Source of the DNA: an uncultured Rhodospirillaceae bacterium
GTDB lineage: Bacteria; Pseudomonadota; Alphaproteobacteria; Rhodospirillales; UBA2165
NCBI GenBank assembly: GCA_913054205.1
Contig: CAJXJM010000189.1
Coordinates: 1-5,587 of the forward strand
Reading direction: 5' to 3'
DNA: 5,587 nt
The translations under genes and the position numbers were made by a program. The notes under the pieces were generated by a model, which was given only the letters and a program-made list of their open reading frames with translations, did no database searches and was not told where the DNA came from. Positions 1-5,587 of the stretch are shown here, one piece after another; position 1 is the first letter of the stretch; each line of letters begins with the position of its first letter.

Positions 1-543
1 TGTAGCTTCATCATCATCAACCAGTGCGACCACAATAGTACCGTTTTCTGCGTTATCACATTTTTCAATGATCACAGTATCACCGTCATGAATGCCGGCA
101 TCTATCATCGAATCTCCTTCAATTTCAAGAGCATAGCGCTCACCCCTGCCAAGCATATCAGGCGGCACGCCGATGAAGCTTGTGGGGTCGCTGATGGCGG
201 CTATCGGCGTACCAGCGGCAATTTTGCCCAATAACGGAAGCTCGGCGGAATCATTTGCGGCGATTGGTGAACTGCCAAAGTCACCTTTGATAACGTTCGG
301 TGCGTAACTGGTTGATTTTTCATCTACATTTTCAGGAAGTTTTAGGACTTCTAAAGCGCGTGCTCTATGGGGAAGCCGGCGAATAAAACCACGCTCCTCA
401 AGACCCGTAATTAGGCGATGAATTCCCGATTTTGATTTTAAATCAAGAGCATCTTTCATTTCATCGAAGGAGGGAGAGACACCGGATTCTTGCAAACTAC
501 GATCAATAAACATGAGCAATTCATATTGTTTTTTTGTCAGCAT
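1..543 (-). CDS. lexA: LexA repressor, SOS response regulator (3' end beyond the left edge)
   Basis: LexA represses DNA-damage genes and is inactivated by RecA-stimulated self-cleavage. My translation of the minus strand from the ATG at 541-543 gives 181 residues with no stop before the window edge. The N-terminal winged-helix DNA-binding domain spans about residues 1-65: it opens [10 protein letters not shown], has [10 protein letters not shown] at 24-33 and the recognition segment SKSGIHRLI at 37-45. A linker of about 35 residues follows. The peptidase domain shows the cleavage site [10 protein letters not shown] (cut expected between Ala110 and Gly111) and the nucleophile Ser145 in EGDSM. 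The catalytic lysine should lie just past the edge. The start is supported by GGGGA at 552-556, 8 nt upstream, and by the family N-terminus. The gene sits 232 bp downstream of moeA with its own SOS operator, so it is probably autoregulated. Identification is secure; only the last 50 or so residues are missing. Confidence 0.96.
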   Translation of the reverse strand, partial: MLTKKQYELLMFIDRSLQESGVSPSFDEMKDALDLKSKSGIHRLITGLEERGFIRRLPHRARALEVLKLPENVDEKSTSYAPNVIKGDFGSSPIAANDSAELPLLGKIAAGTPIAAISDPTSFIGVPPDMLGRGERYALEIEGDSMIDAGIHDGDTVIIEKCDNAENGTIVVALVDDDEAT

Positions 544-592
544 ATGCTTAATCCCCAATTCATCGTTAATTTATATTACGTCCAATTCAACT

Positions 593-635
593 CTAGATTT
601 AGAAGGCATATTTTAAGGCTAAAATCACAATCTAG
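593..635. repeat. Nested inverted repeats in the lexA leader
   Basis: An outer pair CTAGATT (593-599) and AATCTAG (629-635) encloses an inner pair ATTTTA (610-615) and TAAAAT (620-625) around the loop AGGC. In the lexA transcript this could fold into a stem-loop about 50-90 nt before the start codon. It is A/T-rich and not followed by a U-run on the minus strand, so it is not a standard terminator. Confidence 0.3.
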
Positions 636-665
636 CCGCCAAGGTTGTAACACCCACTAAATATA

Positions 666-680
666 GAACAAAACCAAAAC
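666..680. promoter_or_regulatory. Possible second, degenerate SOS box in inverted orientation
   Basis: The plus strand reads GAAC-AAAACCA-AAAC. Its reverse complement matches the strong box at 691-705 at 12 of 15 positions, with one half-site changed from GTTC to GTTT. The two boxes form an inverted repeat spanning 666-705 around a 10-bp centre, with box midpoints 25 bp apart. It may be a weaker LexA site that helps occupancy of the lexA promoter. Part of the similarity could come from the A/T-rich composition, so this is a suggestion only. Confidence 0.4.
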
Positions 681-690
681 GTTTACACAT

Positions 691-705
691 GTTCTAGTTT
701 GGTTC
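691..705. promoter_or_regulatory. SOS box (LexA operator) of lexA
   Basis: The plus strand reads GTTCTAGTTTGGTTC, a perfect GTTC-N7-GTTC direct repeat. This is the known LexA recognition motif of Alphaproteobacteria, unlike the CTG-N10-CAG palindrome of enterics. It lies about 150 bp upstream of the lexA start, which fits autorepression. I could not pin the promoter. A TATATT at 660-665 on the minus strand is a possible -10 element, but the hexamer 17 bp upstream of it (GTGTAA) is a poor -35 element. Confidence 0.8.
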
Positions 706-775
706 TCATTTGCGGTCAAGAGGGAAAATTGTAAAAAAGGCAGATTTTTAACCGATTGTGGTAATATTACCGTAC

Positions 776-1996
776 TCAGGCGTCCAATTTGATGATTTCG
801 ATCCGTTCGCCTTTAGAAATCGCTGGTGCGAAGGGTGCACGCACGACTAAACATTCGGCTTCAGCGAATCGGGCAAGCATTGAACTGTCCTGGCGGTCAA
901 AAGGCGTTGCCGTTAGTGCGCCATCGTCACCAATGGTGAGCGTTGAGCGTAGGTAATCCTGGCGTTTGTCATTCTCATCCAAATCGCGACCAAGTACTGC
1001 CGTTTCCGTGACATGTGAGGTTGCTGAAGTTCCAAGCATCTTGTTGATTGCAGGTCGTAGGAAAAGCGCTGCCGTAACGCCCGCAGATACCGGATTGCCC
1101 GGTAAACCCAGCATCGGAATGCCATTTATTTTGCCAAAAATTAGCGGTTTTCCGGGCCGCATGGCAACACGGCTGAAAGTGATGTCGAGGCCTTCTTCAC
1201 CGAGCACGGATTTAACCAGATCATAATCGCCGACCGATGCACCGCCAATTGTCACCAACATATCGGCACCGGTAAGGCTGGATAGAACCGCGCGGAGCGA
1301 CTCCGGATCGTCTTTGGCAATTCCAAGATTTATCGGCACACCGCCATTGGATTTGACGAAGGCCGCCAGTCCAATGCTGTTGGAACTGATGATTTGATCG
1401 GGTCCTATAGGATCGCCTGGCAAGACCAGTTCATCACCCGTTGAAAGTATAGCGACCCTAGGCTGGCGAATCACTTTGATCCACGGCACGTTCATGCCTG
1501 CAATAAGCGCTATATTGCGGGAATTTAGCTTTGAACCCGCGGTCACCAAGACATTGCCAGCTTTGAAATCGAGCCCGGCAGGGCGGATGTATTTACCTAT
1601 CGGCGCAGCCTCTTTCATCGTGATTTGGTCGCCATCGCTGTCCGTATCTTCTTGAATGACAATAGCGTCAGCACCGTCTGGCACGGGAGCACCGGTGAAT
1701 ATTCGGGCTGTCTGTCCGGCCTTAATTTCTCCAGCAAAGCCGCTTCCGGCGGCCGATTCACCAATCTGAGTAAGAGTGACGGGAACCGATGCAACATCTT
1801 CAGCGCGGACGGCGTAGCCATCCATCGCGGAGACATCAACCGGCGGTTGAGTTAGCCGCGAAGCCACGTCAGCTGCTAAAATCCGACCTTGTGCCTCTCC
1901 GACACTGATATCTTCGCTGCCCAATTTTGTGACGCCCGCAAGTACGTTTTCGAGCGCAACATCTACGGCGATCATGCCTTCACTATATTCCGGCAT
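776..1996 (-). CDS. moeA: Molybdopterin molybdenumtransferase MoeA
   Basis: MoeA inserts molybdate into adenylylated molybdopterin in the cytoplasm, the last common step of molybdenum cofactor synthesis. The protein has 406 residues, normal for the family. Visible motifs are PPVDVSAMDGYAVRA at 51-65 (Asp59 matches the conserved active-site aspartate), RIFTGAPVPDGADAIV at 98-113, STGDELV at 185-191, SNSIGLAAF at 205-213, the MoCF-type TIGGASVGDYD at 249-259, and MRPGKPL with LPGNPVSAG at 279-306. A C-terminal domain IV follows. The start codon overlaps the moaC stop by one base (TAATG), with GGGGAAG at 2001-2007 as ribosome-binding site. A second ATG at residue 8 (1973-1975) begins the more usual MI-V-ALE sequence, but its only purine-rich stretch is almost adjacent to it, so I keep the upstream start. 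It is the last gene of the trp-moa run. Confidence 0.96.
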   Translation of the reverse strand: MPEYSEGMIAVDVALENVLAGVTKLGSEDISVGEAQGRILAADVASRLTQPPVDVSAMDGYAVRAEDVASVPVTLTQIGESAAGSGFAGEIKAGQTARIFTGAPVPDGADAIVIQEDTDSDGDQITMKEAAPIGKYIRPAGLDFKAGNVLVTAGSKLNSRNIALIAGMNVPWIKVIRQPRVAILSTGDELVLPGDPIGPDQIISSNSIGLAAFVKSNGGVPINLGIAKDDPESLRAVLSSLTGADMLVTIGGASVGDYDLVKSVLGEEGLDITFSRVAMRPGKPLIFGKINGIPMLGLPGNPVSAGVTAALFLRPAINKMLGTSATSHVTETAVLGRDLDENDKRQDYLRSTLTIGDDGALTATPFDRQDSSMLARFAEAECLVVRAPFAPAISKGERIEIIKLDA

Positions 1997-2484
1997 TATT
2001 CTTCCCCAGGATTTCTAATGTACTCGCCGGATTTACCGCCAGCCTTGTGGATTAACTGAATGTCACTGATACGCATGGCACGATCAACAGCCTTGCACAT
2101 GTCGTAGACAGTGAGCGCGGCGATAGAGACAGCGGTCAGTGCTTCCATTTCAACGCCGGTCTGGCCGGTTAATTTGCAGGTCGCCGTGATATCGACAGCA
2201 TTTCTTGGTGCATCACAGGTCAATTCAACTTTCACCGAGGTCAGGCTCAATGGGTGACACAGTGGAATTAAATCGGGTGTGCGTTTCGCTCCCATGATTC
2301 CCGCGAGTTGGGCGATCGACAGGACATCACCTTTTTTAACGCCTTTATCGCTGATGAGTTTCAACGTCGCCGGCTCCATGAAAACCGATCCCTTTGCCGT
2401 TGCGGTACGATCGGTTGAGTCTTTGTCTGAAACATCGACCATGATCGCGTTGCCGTTTGCATCTATGTGAGTGAGGTCATTCAT
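1996..2484 (-). CDS. moaC: Cyclic pyranopterin monophosphate synthase MoaC
   Basis: MoaC converts the 3',8-cyclo-GTP product of MoaA to cyclic pyranopterin monophosphate, an early step of molybdenum cofactor synthesis. The 162 residues match the usual family length of about 160. Conserved segments are MVDVSDK at 15-21, [20 protein letters not shown] at 50-69, the PLCHPL motif at 74-79, [14 protein letters not shown] at 107-120, YDMCKAVDR at 127-135 and GGKSGEY at 149-155. Lys51, Asp128 and Lys131 fall where the catalytic residues of the E. coli enzyme lie. It starts 2 nt after the trpC stop and has no strong ribosome-binding site, so it probably depends on translational coupling to trpC. Its stop overlaps the moeA start by one base. 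moaA, moaD and moaE are not in the window. Confidence 0.97.
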   Translation of the reverse strand: MNDLTHIDANGNAIMVDVSDKDSTDRTATAKGSVFMEPATLKLISDKGVKKGDVLSIAQLAGIMGAKRTPDLIPLCHPLSLTSVKVELTCDAPRNAVDITATCKLTGQTGVEMEALTAVSIAALTVYDMCKAVDRAMRISDIQLIHKAGGKSGEYIRNPGEE

Positions 2485-2486
2485 GA

Positions 2487-3305
2487 TTAGGCGCTCGCTG
2501 ACTTTAAGAGGGGTTCTTTACCGAGTAAACGCCGAGTCGCGGCTTCGACATCCTGTTCGCGCATTAAGGATTCGCCGACCAAAAAGCAGCCAACTCCGGC
2601 ATTGCTCATGCGTTGGAGGTCAGCATTTGTATAGAGGCCAGACTCGCTGACAATTAAAGCATCTTCGCCGGCCATCGGGACAAGCGCTTCGGTTGTCGCC
2701 AAATCTACCTCAAGTGTTTTCAGGTTTCTATTGTTGAGGCCGAGCAGGGAAGGAGAGAGCTTCAAGGCGCGCTCCATTTCTTCGGCGTTATGAACTTCGA
2801 TCAAAGAATCCATGCCGAGATCATCCGCGGCGGCTTTGAGATCAGCCGCTTCGCTGTCGTCGAGGCAGGCCATGATCAACAAGATGCAATCGGCTCCAAT
2901 CGCGCGGGCCTCAACAATTTGATAGGGATCGAGCATAAAATCTTTGCGAATGGCAGGCAGGTCAACGGCAGCCCGGGCTTGCTCGAGAAAGGCATCGGCA
3001 CCTTGAAAATAGGGCTTATCGGTTAGGACCGAGATGCAGGTTGCGCCGCCATTCTTATAGGCTTTTGCGAGGCTCGCTGGATCAAAGTCCTTGCGGATGA
3101 GACCTTTCGAGGGGGATGCCTTTTTTATTTCAGCAATGAGACCAAAATCACCGGAATTGCGGGCGTTTATAAGAGCTGTGATAAATCCGCGCGGCGCTAC
3201 ATTTTGCTGAGCTGTGGCCAGCAAAGAGGCTTCCGAAACAGCGTTTTTTTGCTTTTGGATGTGATCGCGTTTTTTGCCGCAAATTTCGACAAGGACATCG
3301 CTCAA
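2487..3305 (-). CDS. trpC: Indole-3-glycerol-phosphate synthase TrpC (TTG start)
   Basis: TrpC closes the ring of 1-(2-carboxyphenylamino)-1-deoxyribulose 5-phosphate with loss of CO2 to give indole-3-glycerol phosphate. It is a single-domain (beta/alpha)8 barrel of 272 residues, not fused to TrpF. Catalytic and binding residues are all present: Glu59 and Lys61 in [11 protein letters not shown], Lys121 in [12 protein letters not shown], Glu170 in LIEVHN, Asn191 in GLNNRNLKT, and Glu221-Ser222 in [13 protein letters not shown] at 241-248 is the phosphate-binding end. The start codon is TTG at 3303-3305, overlapping the trpD stop in the string TTGA. GGAGA at 3312-3316 stands 6 nt upstream, and no in-frame ATG lies nearby, so TTG is well supported. 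The overlap indicates coupling to trpD; moaC follows after 2 nt. Confidence 0.96.
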   Translation of the reverse strand: MSDVLVEICGKKRDHIQKQKNAVSEASLLATAQQNVAPRGFITALINARNSGDFGLIAEIKKASPSKGLIRKDFDPASLAKAYKNGGATCISVLTDKPYFQGADAFLEQARAAVDLPAIRKDFMLDPYQIVEARAIGADCILLIMACLDDSEAADLKAAADDLGMDSLIEVHNAEEMERALKLSPSLLGLNNRNLKTLEVDLATTEALVPMAGEDALIVSESGLYTNADLQRMSNAGVGCFLVGESLMREQDVEAATRRLLGKEPLLKSASA

Positions 3306-4348
3306 GCGTTTTCTCCATCTTCACCGGAATTCGTGATCTCAACGAGTTTGGCGAGAGTGTTTTTGGCTTTGCCGGCATCGATGGCTTCAACTGCGAGTTC
3401 TACACCCTCTTTCAAATTACCAACTTTATCGGCAACAAGTAGAGCTGCTGCCGCATTAAAACAAACAACATCTCGGTAGGCTGACGGCTCTCCATCGAGC
3501 ATGACATGGATCGCACCTGCATTGTAGGCTGCGTCGCCGCCTTTAAGATCTTCAAAGTTAGCAATTGGCAAACCGGCATCTTCCGGGCCGACTTCAAAGT
3601 TCGTGACCTTGCCGTCTTTAAGTTCTGAAACAAAAGAGGGGCCCGTCGTTGTTAGTTCATCGGTGCCGTCAGAGCCATGCATGACCCAAGCCCGTTCACT
3701 TCCTAATTGGCCGAGGGTTTGAGCGATCGGTTCAACCCATTCTTTAGCATACACACCGGTAAGCTGGCGTTTAACACCTGACGGATTGCAGATTGGGCCA
3801 AGCAGATTAAAAACTGTTCGCGTTGCTAATTCTACGCGCGGGCCTGCGACATGGCGCATGGCGCTGTGGTGGCGAGGGGCCATGAGGAAGCCGATGCCGG
3901 CTTCCCAAATTGATTTTTTTACAAGTTCGAAATCCGCGTCATTGTTCACGCCCAAGGCCGCCAACGTGTCAGCTGCGCCAGATTTGGAGGAGAGCGCCCG
4001 GTTTCCATGTTTGGCGACTGGCACGCCGCAAGCGGCAACCACAATTGCAGCGCCGGTTGAGATATTATAGGTGCCGGAACCATCGCCGCCCGTGCCGACA
4101 ACATCAATGGCGTTTTCAGGTGCCTCAACATAAACCGCTTTTGCGCGCATTGCCTTGGCAGCACCGGTGATTTCATCAACCGTTTCGCCCCGAACCCGGA
4201 GCGACATCAGAAAGCCTCCGATCTGGGACGGAGTTGCATCGCCGGACATAATAATATCAAAGGCCACCTGCGCATCCGCTTCATTAAGCGAACTGCCATC
4301 GGCCACCTTGGCGATGAAGGATTTCATGTCTGCTTTTTCGTCACTCAT
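3302..4348 (-). CDS. trpD: Anthranilate phosphoribosyltransferase TrpD
   Basis: TrpD transfers the phosphoribosyl group of PRPP to anthranilate, the second step of the tryptophan branch. The 348 residues are a normal length for a stand-alone enzyme. An N-terminal helical domain (about 8-72) includes [17 protein letters not shown] at 40-56. The PRPP-binding [14 protein letters not shown] is at 85-98, [18 protein letters not shown] at 113-130, the anthranilate-binding region [19 protein letters not shown] at 160-178, and the metal-binding DGTDELTTT at 227-235 (Asp230, Glu231). FNAAAALL at 297-304 is the typical C-terminal motif. The chosen ATG (4346-4348) has only a distant GGA upstream. A second ATG at residue 8 (4325-4327) starts [11 protein letters not shown], close to the usual family N-terminus, and has no better ribosome-binding site, so the true start is uncertain by 7 residues. 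The gene overlaps trpC by 4 nt and follows trpG after 43 nt. Confidence 0.96.
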   Translation of the reverse strand: MSDEKADMKSFIAKVADGSSLNEADAQVAFDIIMSGDATPSQIGGFLMSLRVRGETVDEITGAAKAMRAKAVYVEAPENAIDVVGTGGDGSGTYNISTGAAIVVAACGVPVAKHGNRALSSKSGAADTLAALGVNNDADFELVKKSIWEAGIGFLMAPRHHSAMRHVAGPRVELATRTVFNLLGPICNPSGVKRQLTGVYAKEWVEPIAQTLGQLGSERAWVMHGSDGTDELTTTGPSFVSELKDGKVTNFEVGPEDAGLPIANFEDLKGGDAAYNAGAIHVMLDGEPSAYRDVVCFNAAAALLVADKVGNLKEGVELAVEAIDAGKAKNTLAKLVEITNSGEDGENA

Positions 4349-4391
4349 TTATAGATTTTTCCAAAATTCTGTGCGTATTCCTGCGTATTTG

Positions 4392-4961
4392 TTAATGAAC
4401 CTGATTTACAAAGTTTTGTAGCAAGCGGTGGCCATGTTCCGAAGCTATACTTTCCGGATGAAACTGAACGCCCGATATAGCATGTTCTTTATGCGCAATC
4501 GCCATTATAACGCCGTCTTCAGTTTTTGCAGTAATTTCAATATCTTCAGGCCAGTTATTAGGCTCTAACATTAGAGAATGATAACGCGTCGCTTCAAAAT
4601 TCTCGGGCAGATCAACGAATATCCCGGTGCCAACGTGGCTAATTTTGCTTAATTTACCGTGCATGGGGAGCGGGGAGCGTACAACTTTCGCTCCAAAAAC
4701 CTGTCCGATCGTCTGATAACCAAGACAGACACCAAAAATTGGCATTTTGCCGGCAGCTTTTTCGACCAATTCCAGGCAAATGCCGGCTTTATCAGGATCG
4801 CAGGGGCCTGGCGAAATGATAATCGCCTCTGGATTCAATGCCAGCGCATCATCTGCTGAAAGTGCATCGTTGCGACGCACTTCAACTTCGACACCGATTT
4901 CGCTTAAATAGTGCCAAAGATTGTAGGTGAAGCTGTCGTAATTATCGATCAATAAGAACAT
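4392..4961 (-). CDS. trpG: Anthranilate synthase component II (glutamine amidotransferase) TrpG
   Basis: TrpG is the class I glutamine amidotransferase that feeds ammonia to TrpE for anthranilate synthesis; in many bacteria the same protein also serves PabB in folate synthesis. I start at the ATG at 4959-4961, giving 189 residues opening MFLLIDNYDSFTYNL, the family N-terminus. A longer in-frame reading back to 5039 adds 26 unrelated residues and would begin upstream of the predicted promoter, so I reject it. Motifs are ISPGPCDPD at 49-57, FGVCLGYQTIG with nucleophile Cys79 at 76-86, HGK at 101-103, RYHSL at 126-130, and FHPESI with His168 and Glu170 completing the triad. No clear ribosome-binding site precedes the start. 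It is the first gene of the operon. trpE is not adjacent: upstream lies a divergent metal ATPase gene. Confidence 0.95.
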   Translation of the reverse strand: MFLLIDNYDSFTYNLWHYLSEIGVEVEVRRNDALSADDALALNPEAIIISPGPCDPDKAGICLELVEKAAGKMPIFGVCLGYQTIGQVFGAKVVRSPLPMHGKLSKISHVGTGIFVDLPENFEATRYHSLMLEPNNWPEDIEITAKTEDGVIMAIAHKEHAISGVQFHPESIASEHGHRLLQNFVNQVH

Positions 4962-5006
4962 ATCAAAAATCAGTAAATGCCTGAATCCAACTGCTAATTT
5001 TGGCGC

Positions 5007-5035
5007 ACAATGCAAGCAGAGACGAAAAACGTCAA
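5007..5035 (-). promoter_or_regulatory. Predicted sigma-70 promoter of the trpG-D-C-moaC-moeA operon
   Basis: On the minus strand TTGACG (5030-5035, within GCTTGACG) is followed after 17 bp by CATTGT (5007-5012). The CTTGAC form of the -35 element is typical of alphaproteobacterial housekeeping promoters; the -10 element is weak by E. coli standards. Transcription would begin near 5000, leaving a leader of about 40 nt before trpG. That is too short for a classic trp attenuator, and I see no Trp-codon-rich leader peptide. Confidence 0.5.
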
Positions 5036-5040
5036 GCAAA

Positions 5041-5050
5041 TCAACGTTGA
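5041..5050. repeat. 10-bp perfect palindrome between the two divergent promoters
   Basis: TCAACGTTGA is its own reverse complement. It lies 5 bp upstream of the trpG -35 element and 12 bp from the CueR-type -35 element. It could be an operator for the trp operon or mere chance; a 10-bp palindrome alone is weak evidence. Confidence 0.3.
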
Positions 5051-5062
5051 CAAAATTACTGT

Positions 5063-5093
5063 TTGACCTTCCAGAGACTGGAAGGTGTATACC
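5063..5093 (+). promoter_or_regulatory. MerR/CueR-type (HmrR-like) metal-responsive promoter and operator
   Basis: The plus strand has TTGACC (-35, 5063-5068), a 19-bp spacer and TATACC (-10, 5088-5093). The spacer holds the dyad ACCTTCC-N7-GGAAGGT at 5066-5086, an 8-bp inverted repeat (ACCTTCCA/TGGAAGGT) around GAGAC. The long 19-bp spacer with a centred dyad is the hallmark of MerR-family activation, and the half-sites match the known CueR operator of E. coli copA. In Alphaproteobacteria the copper-sensing counterpart is HmrR. The site lies 50 bp upstream of the ATPase start, so copper- or silver-induced expression is the likely output. The regulator gene is not in the window. Confidence 0.85.
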
Positions 5094-5142
5094 TATGCTT
5101 CTATGTTACTAGAAGGTTAGACAACAAATAGAGCGTAAATGA

Positions 5143-5587
5143 ATGAATGAGTTATCTGAAAAGCCAGTATTAGACCCAGTTTGCGGCATGACTGTCGATA
5201 TTATCAAAAAAGCCGATAGTGCCTATGAATATCAACAGGAAACCTATCATTTCTGTTCCTCTGGTTGCCGTACCAAATTTGTGGTCGATCCGGAGAAATA
5301 TCTCAATCCTAGTGAACAAGACGCAGGTGATCCCGAGGCGATTTACACCTGCCCGATGGACCCAGAAATAGAACAGCTTGGCCCGGGTGCTTGTCCGATC
5401 TGCGGTATGGCGCTGGAGCCAAAAGATCCCATCGCCGCCATTTTAGAAACCGAAAATCCTGAACTTGATGACATGAGGCGTCGTTTCAGGGTGACTGGCG
5501 CTTTAGCCCTGGCAACGTTGATCTTGGCAATGGGCGAAATGATACCGGGTGATCCGATTGGCAAGGTGATTCCGCTAAACATTAATA
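5143..5587 (+). CDS. Copper/silver-type P1B ATPase, N-terminal part (3' end beyond the right edge)
   Basis: This is the start of a heavy-metal-exporting P-type ATPase, expected to pump Cu(I) or Ag(I) out across the inner membrane. My translation gives 148 residues open to the edge. A YHS domain spans about 11-55: DPVCGM at 11-16, then YHFCSSGCRTKF at 35-46, with Cys14, Cys38 and Cys42. A heavy-metal-binding domain follows at about 68-93: YTCPMDPEI, then GACPICGMALEP, with Cys70, Cys84, Cys87, Met72 and Met89. Then come MRRRFRVTG and a hydrophobic stretch from about 117 that looks like the first membrane helix. No classical HMA domain (GMTCxxC) is present before it. The ATG at 5143-5145 is chosen because the neighbouring ATGs at 5139 and 5147 lead to early stops; the ribosome-binding site (GAG near 5131) is weak. 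The phosphorylation motif and CPC-type membrane motif lie beyond the window, so copper specificity rests on domain type and promoter. Confidence 0.9.
   Translation, partial: MNELSEKPVLDPVCGMTVDIIKKADSAYEYQQETYHFCSSGCRTKFVVDPEKYLNPSEQDAGDPEAIYTCPMDPEIEQLGPGACPICGMALEPKDPIAAILETENPELDDMRRRFRVTGALALATLILAMGEMIPGDPIGKVIPLNIN

Noticed and set aside
761..769. TAATATTAC nonamer resembling the rolling-circle nick site of geminiviruses
   Set aside because: It has no associated stem-loop of the required type, Rep gene or iterons; it is part of a short A/T-rich palindrome in a bacterial gap.
733..771. Possible intrinsic terminator after moeA (palindrome 760-771, six-A run on the plus strand at 733-738)
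   Set aside because: The U-run lies about 20 nt from the palindrome, and the stem directly before it has only about three base pairs. I do not call a terminator.
4349..4391. Gap between trpG and trpD as a site for a promoter or terminator
   Set aside because: The 43 nt are A/T-rich, with no hairpin plus U-run and no convincing -35/-10 pair.
4962..5039. In-frame N-terminal extension of trpG by 26 residues to an ATG at 5037-5039
   Set aside because: The extension has no family similarity, and it would start upstream of the predicted -10 element. The family N-terminus begins at the ATG at 4959-4961.
5095..5120. Tiny reading frames in the ATPase leader (MLLCY at 5095-5112, MLLEG at 5103-5120)
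   Set aside because: The first would start before the expected transcription start. Neither has a ribosome-binding site or suggestive residues.
5343..5582. 79-codon minus-strand reading frame opposite the ATPase gene
   Set aside because: It is antisense to the conserved metal-binding domain and first membrane helix, and its protein resembles no family I know. The plus-strand frame explains the sequence.

Overview
The window looks like chromosomal DNA of an alphaproteobacterium with mid-range G+C (near half by eye; not computed). Three things point there: the gene order trpG-trpD-trpC-moaC-moeA-lexA, which is a conserved alphaproteobacterial cluster; a LexA with the N-terminus typical of that class; and a GTTC-N7-GTTC direct-repeat SOS box upstream of lexA. 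I cannot name the genus from the sequence.

Layout. Six genes run on the minus strand, transcribed from right to left. First comes trpG (4392-4961), then trpD (3302-4348), trpC (2487-3305), moaC (1996-2484) and moeA (776-1996). Spacings are 43 nt, a 4-nt overlap, 2 nt and a 1-nt overlap, so this is probably one tightly coupled operon. After a 232-bp gap lies lexA (543 to beyond the left edge), which has its own SOS-type operator and is cut by the window at residue 181. On the right, divergent from trpG, is the 5' end of a plus-strand gene for a copper-type P1B ATPase (5143 to beyond the right edge) with YHS and heavy-metal-binding N-terminal domains.

How they work together. TrpG, TrpD and TrpC supply glutamine amidotransferase, anthranilate phosphoribosyltransferase and indole-3-glycerol-phosphate synthase of tryptophan synthesis; trpE, the usual partner of trpG, is not next to it here. 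MoaC and MoeA act early and late in molybdenum cofactor synthesis. LexA represses the SOS regulon and, from the operator found here, itself. The 181-bp gap between trpG and the ATPase gene holds two divergent promoters: a CTTGAC-type sigma-70 promoter for the trp operon, and a MerR/CueR-type promoter (19-bp spacer with an ACCTTCC-N7-GGAAGGT operator) for the ATPase. The metal-pump unit therefore appears to abut the trp-moa cluster as a separately controlled module.

I see no tRNA, rRNA, CRISPR array, insertion sequence or convincing intrinsic terminator, and no stretch over 300 bases without a gene. I found no clear sign of an undescribed system. The most informative non-coding signals are the CueR-type promoter and the pair of inverted SOS-box-like elements before lexA.
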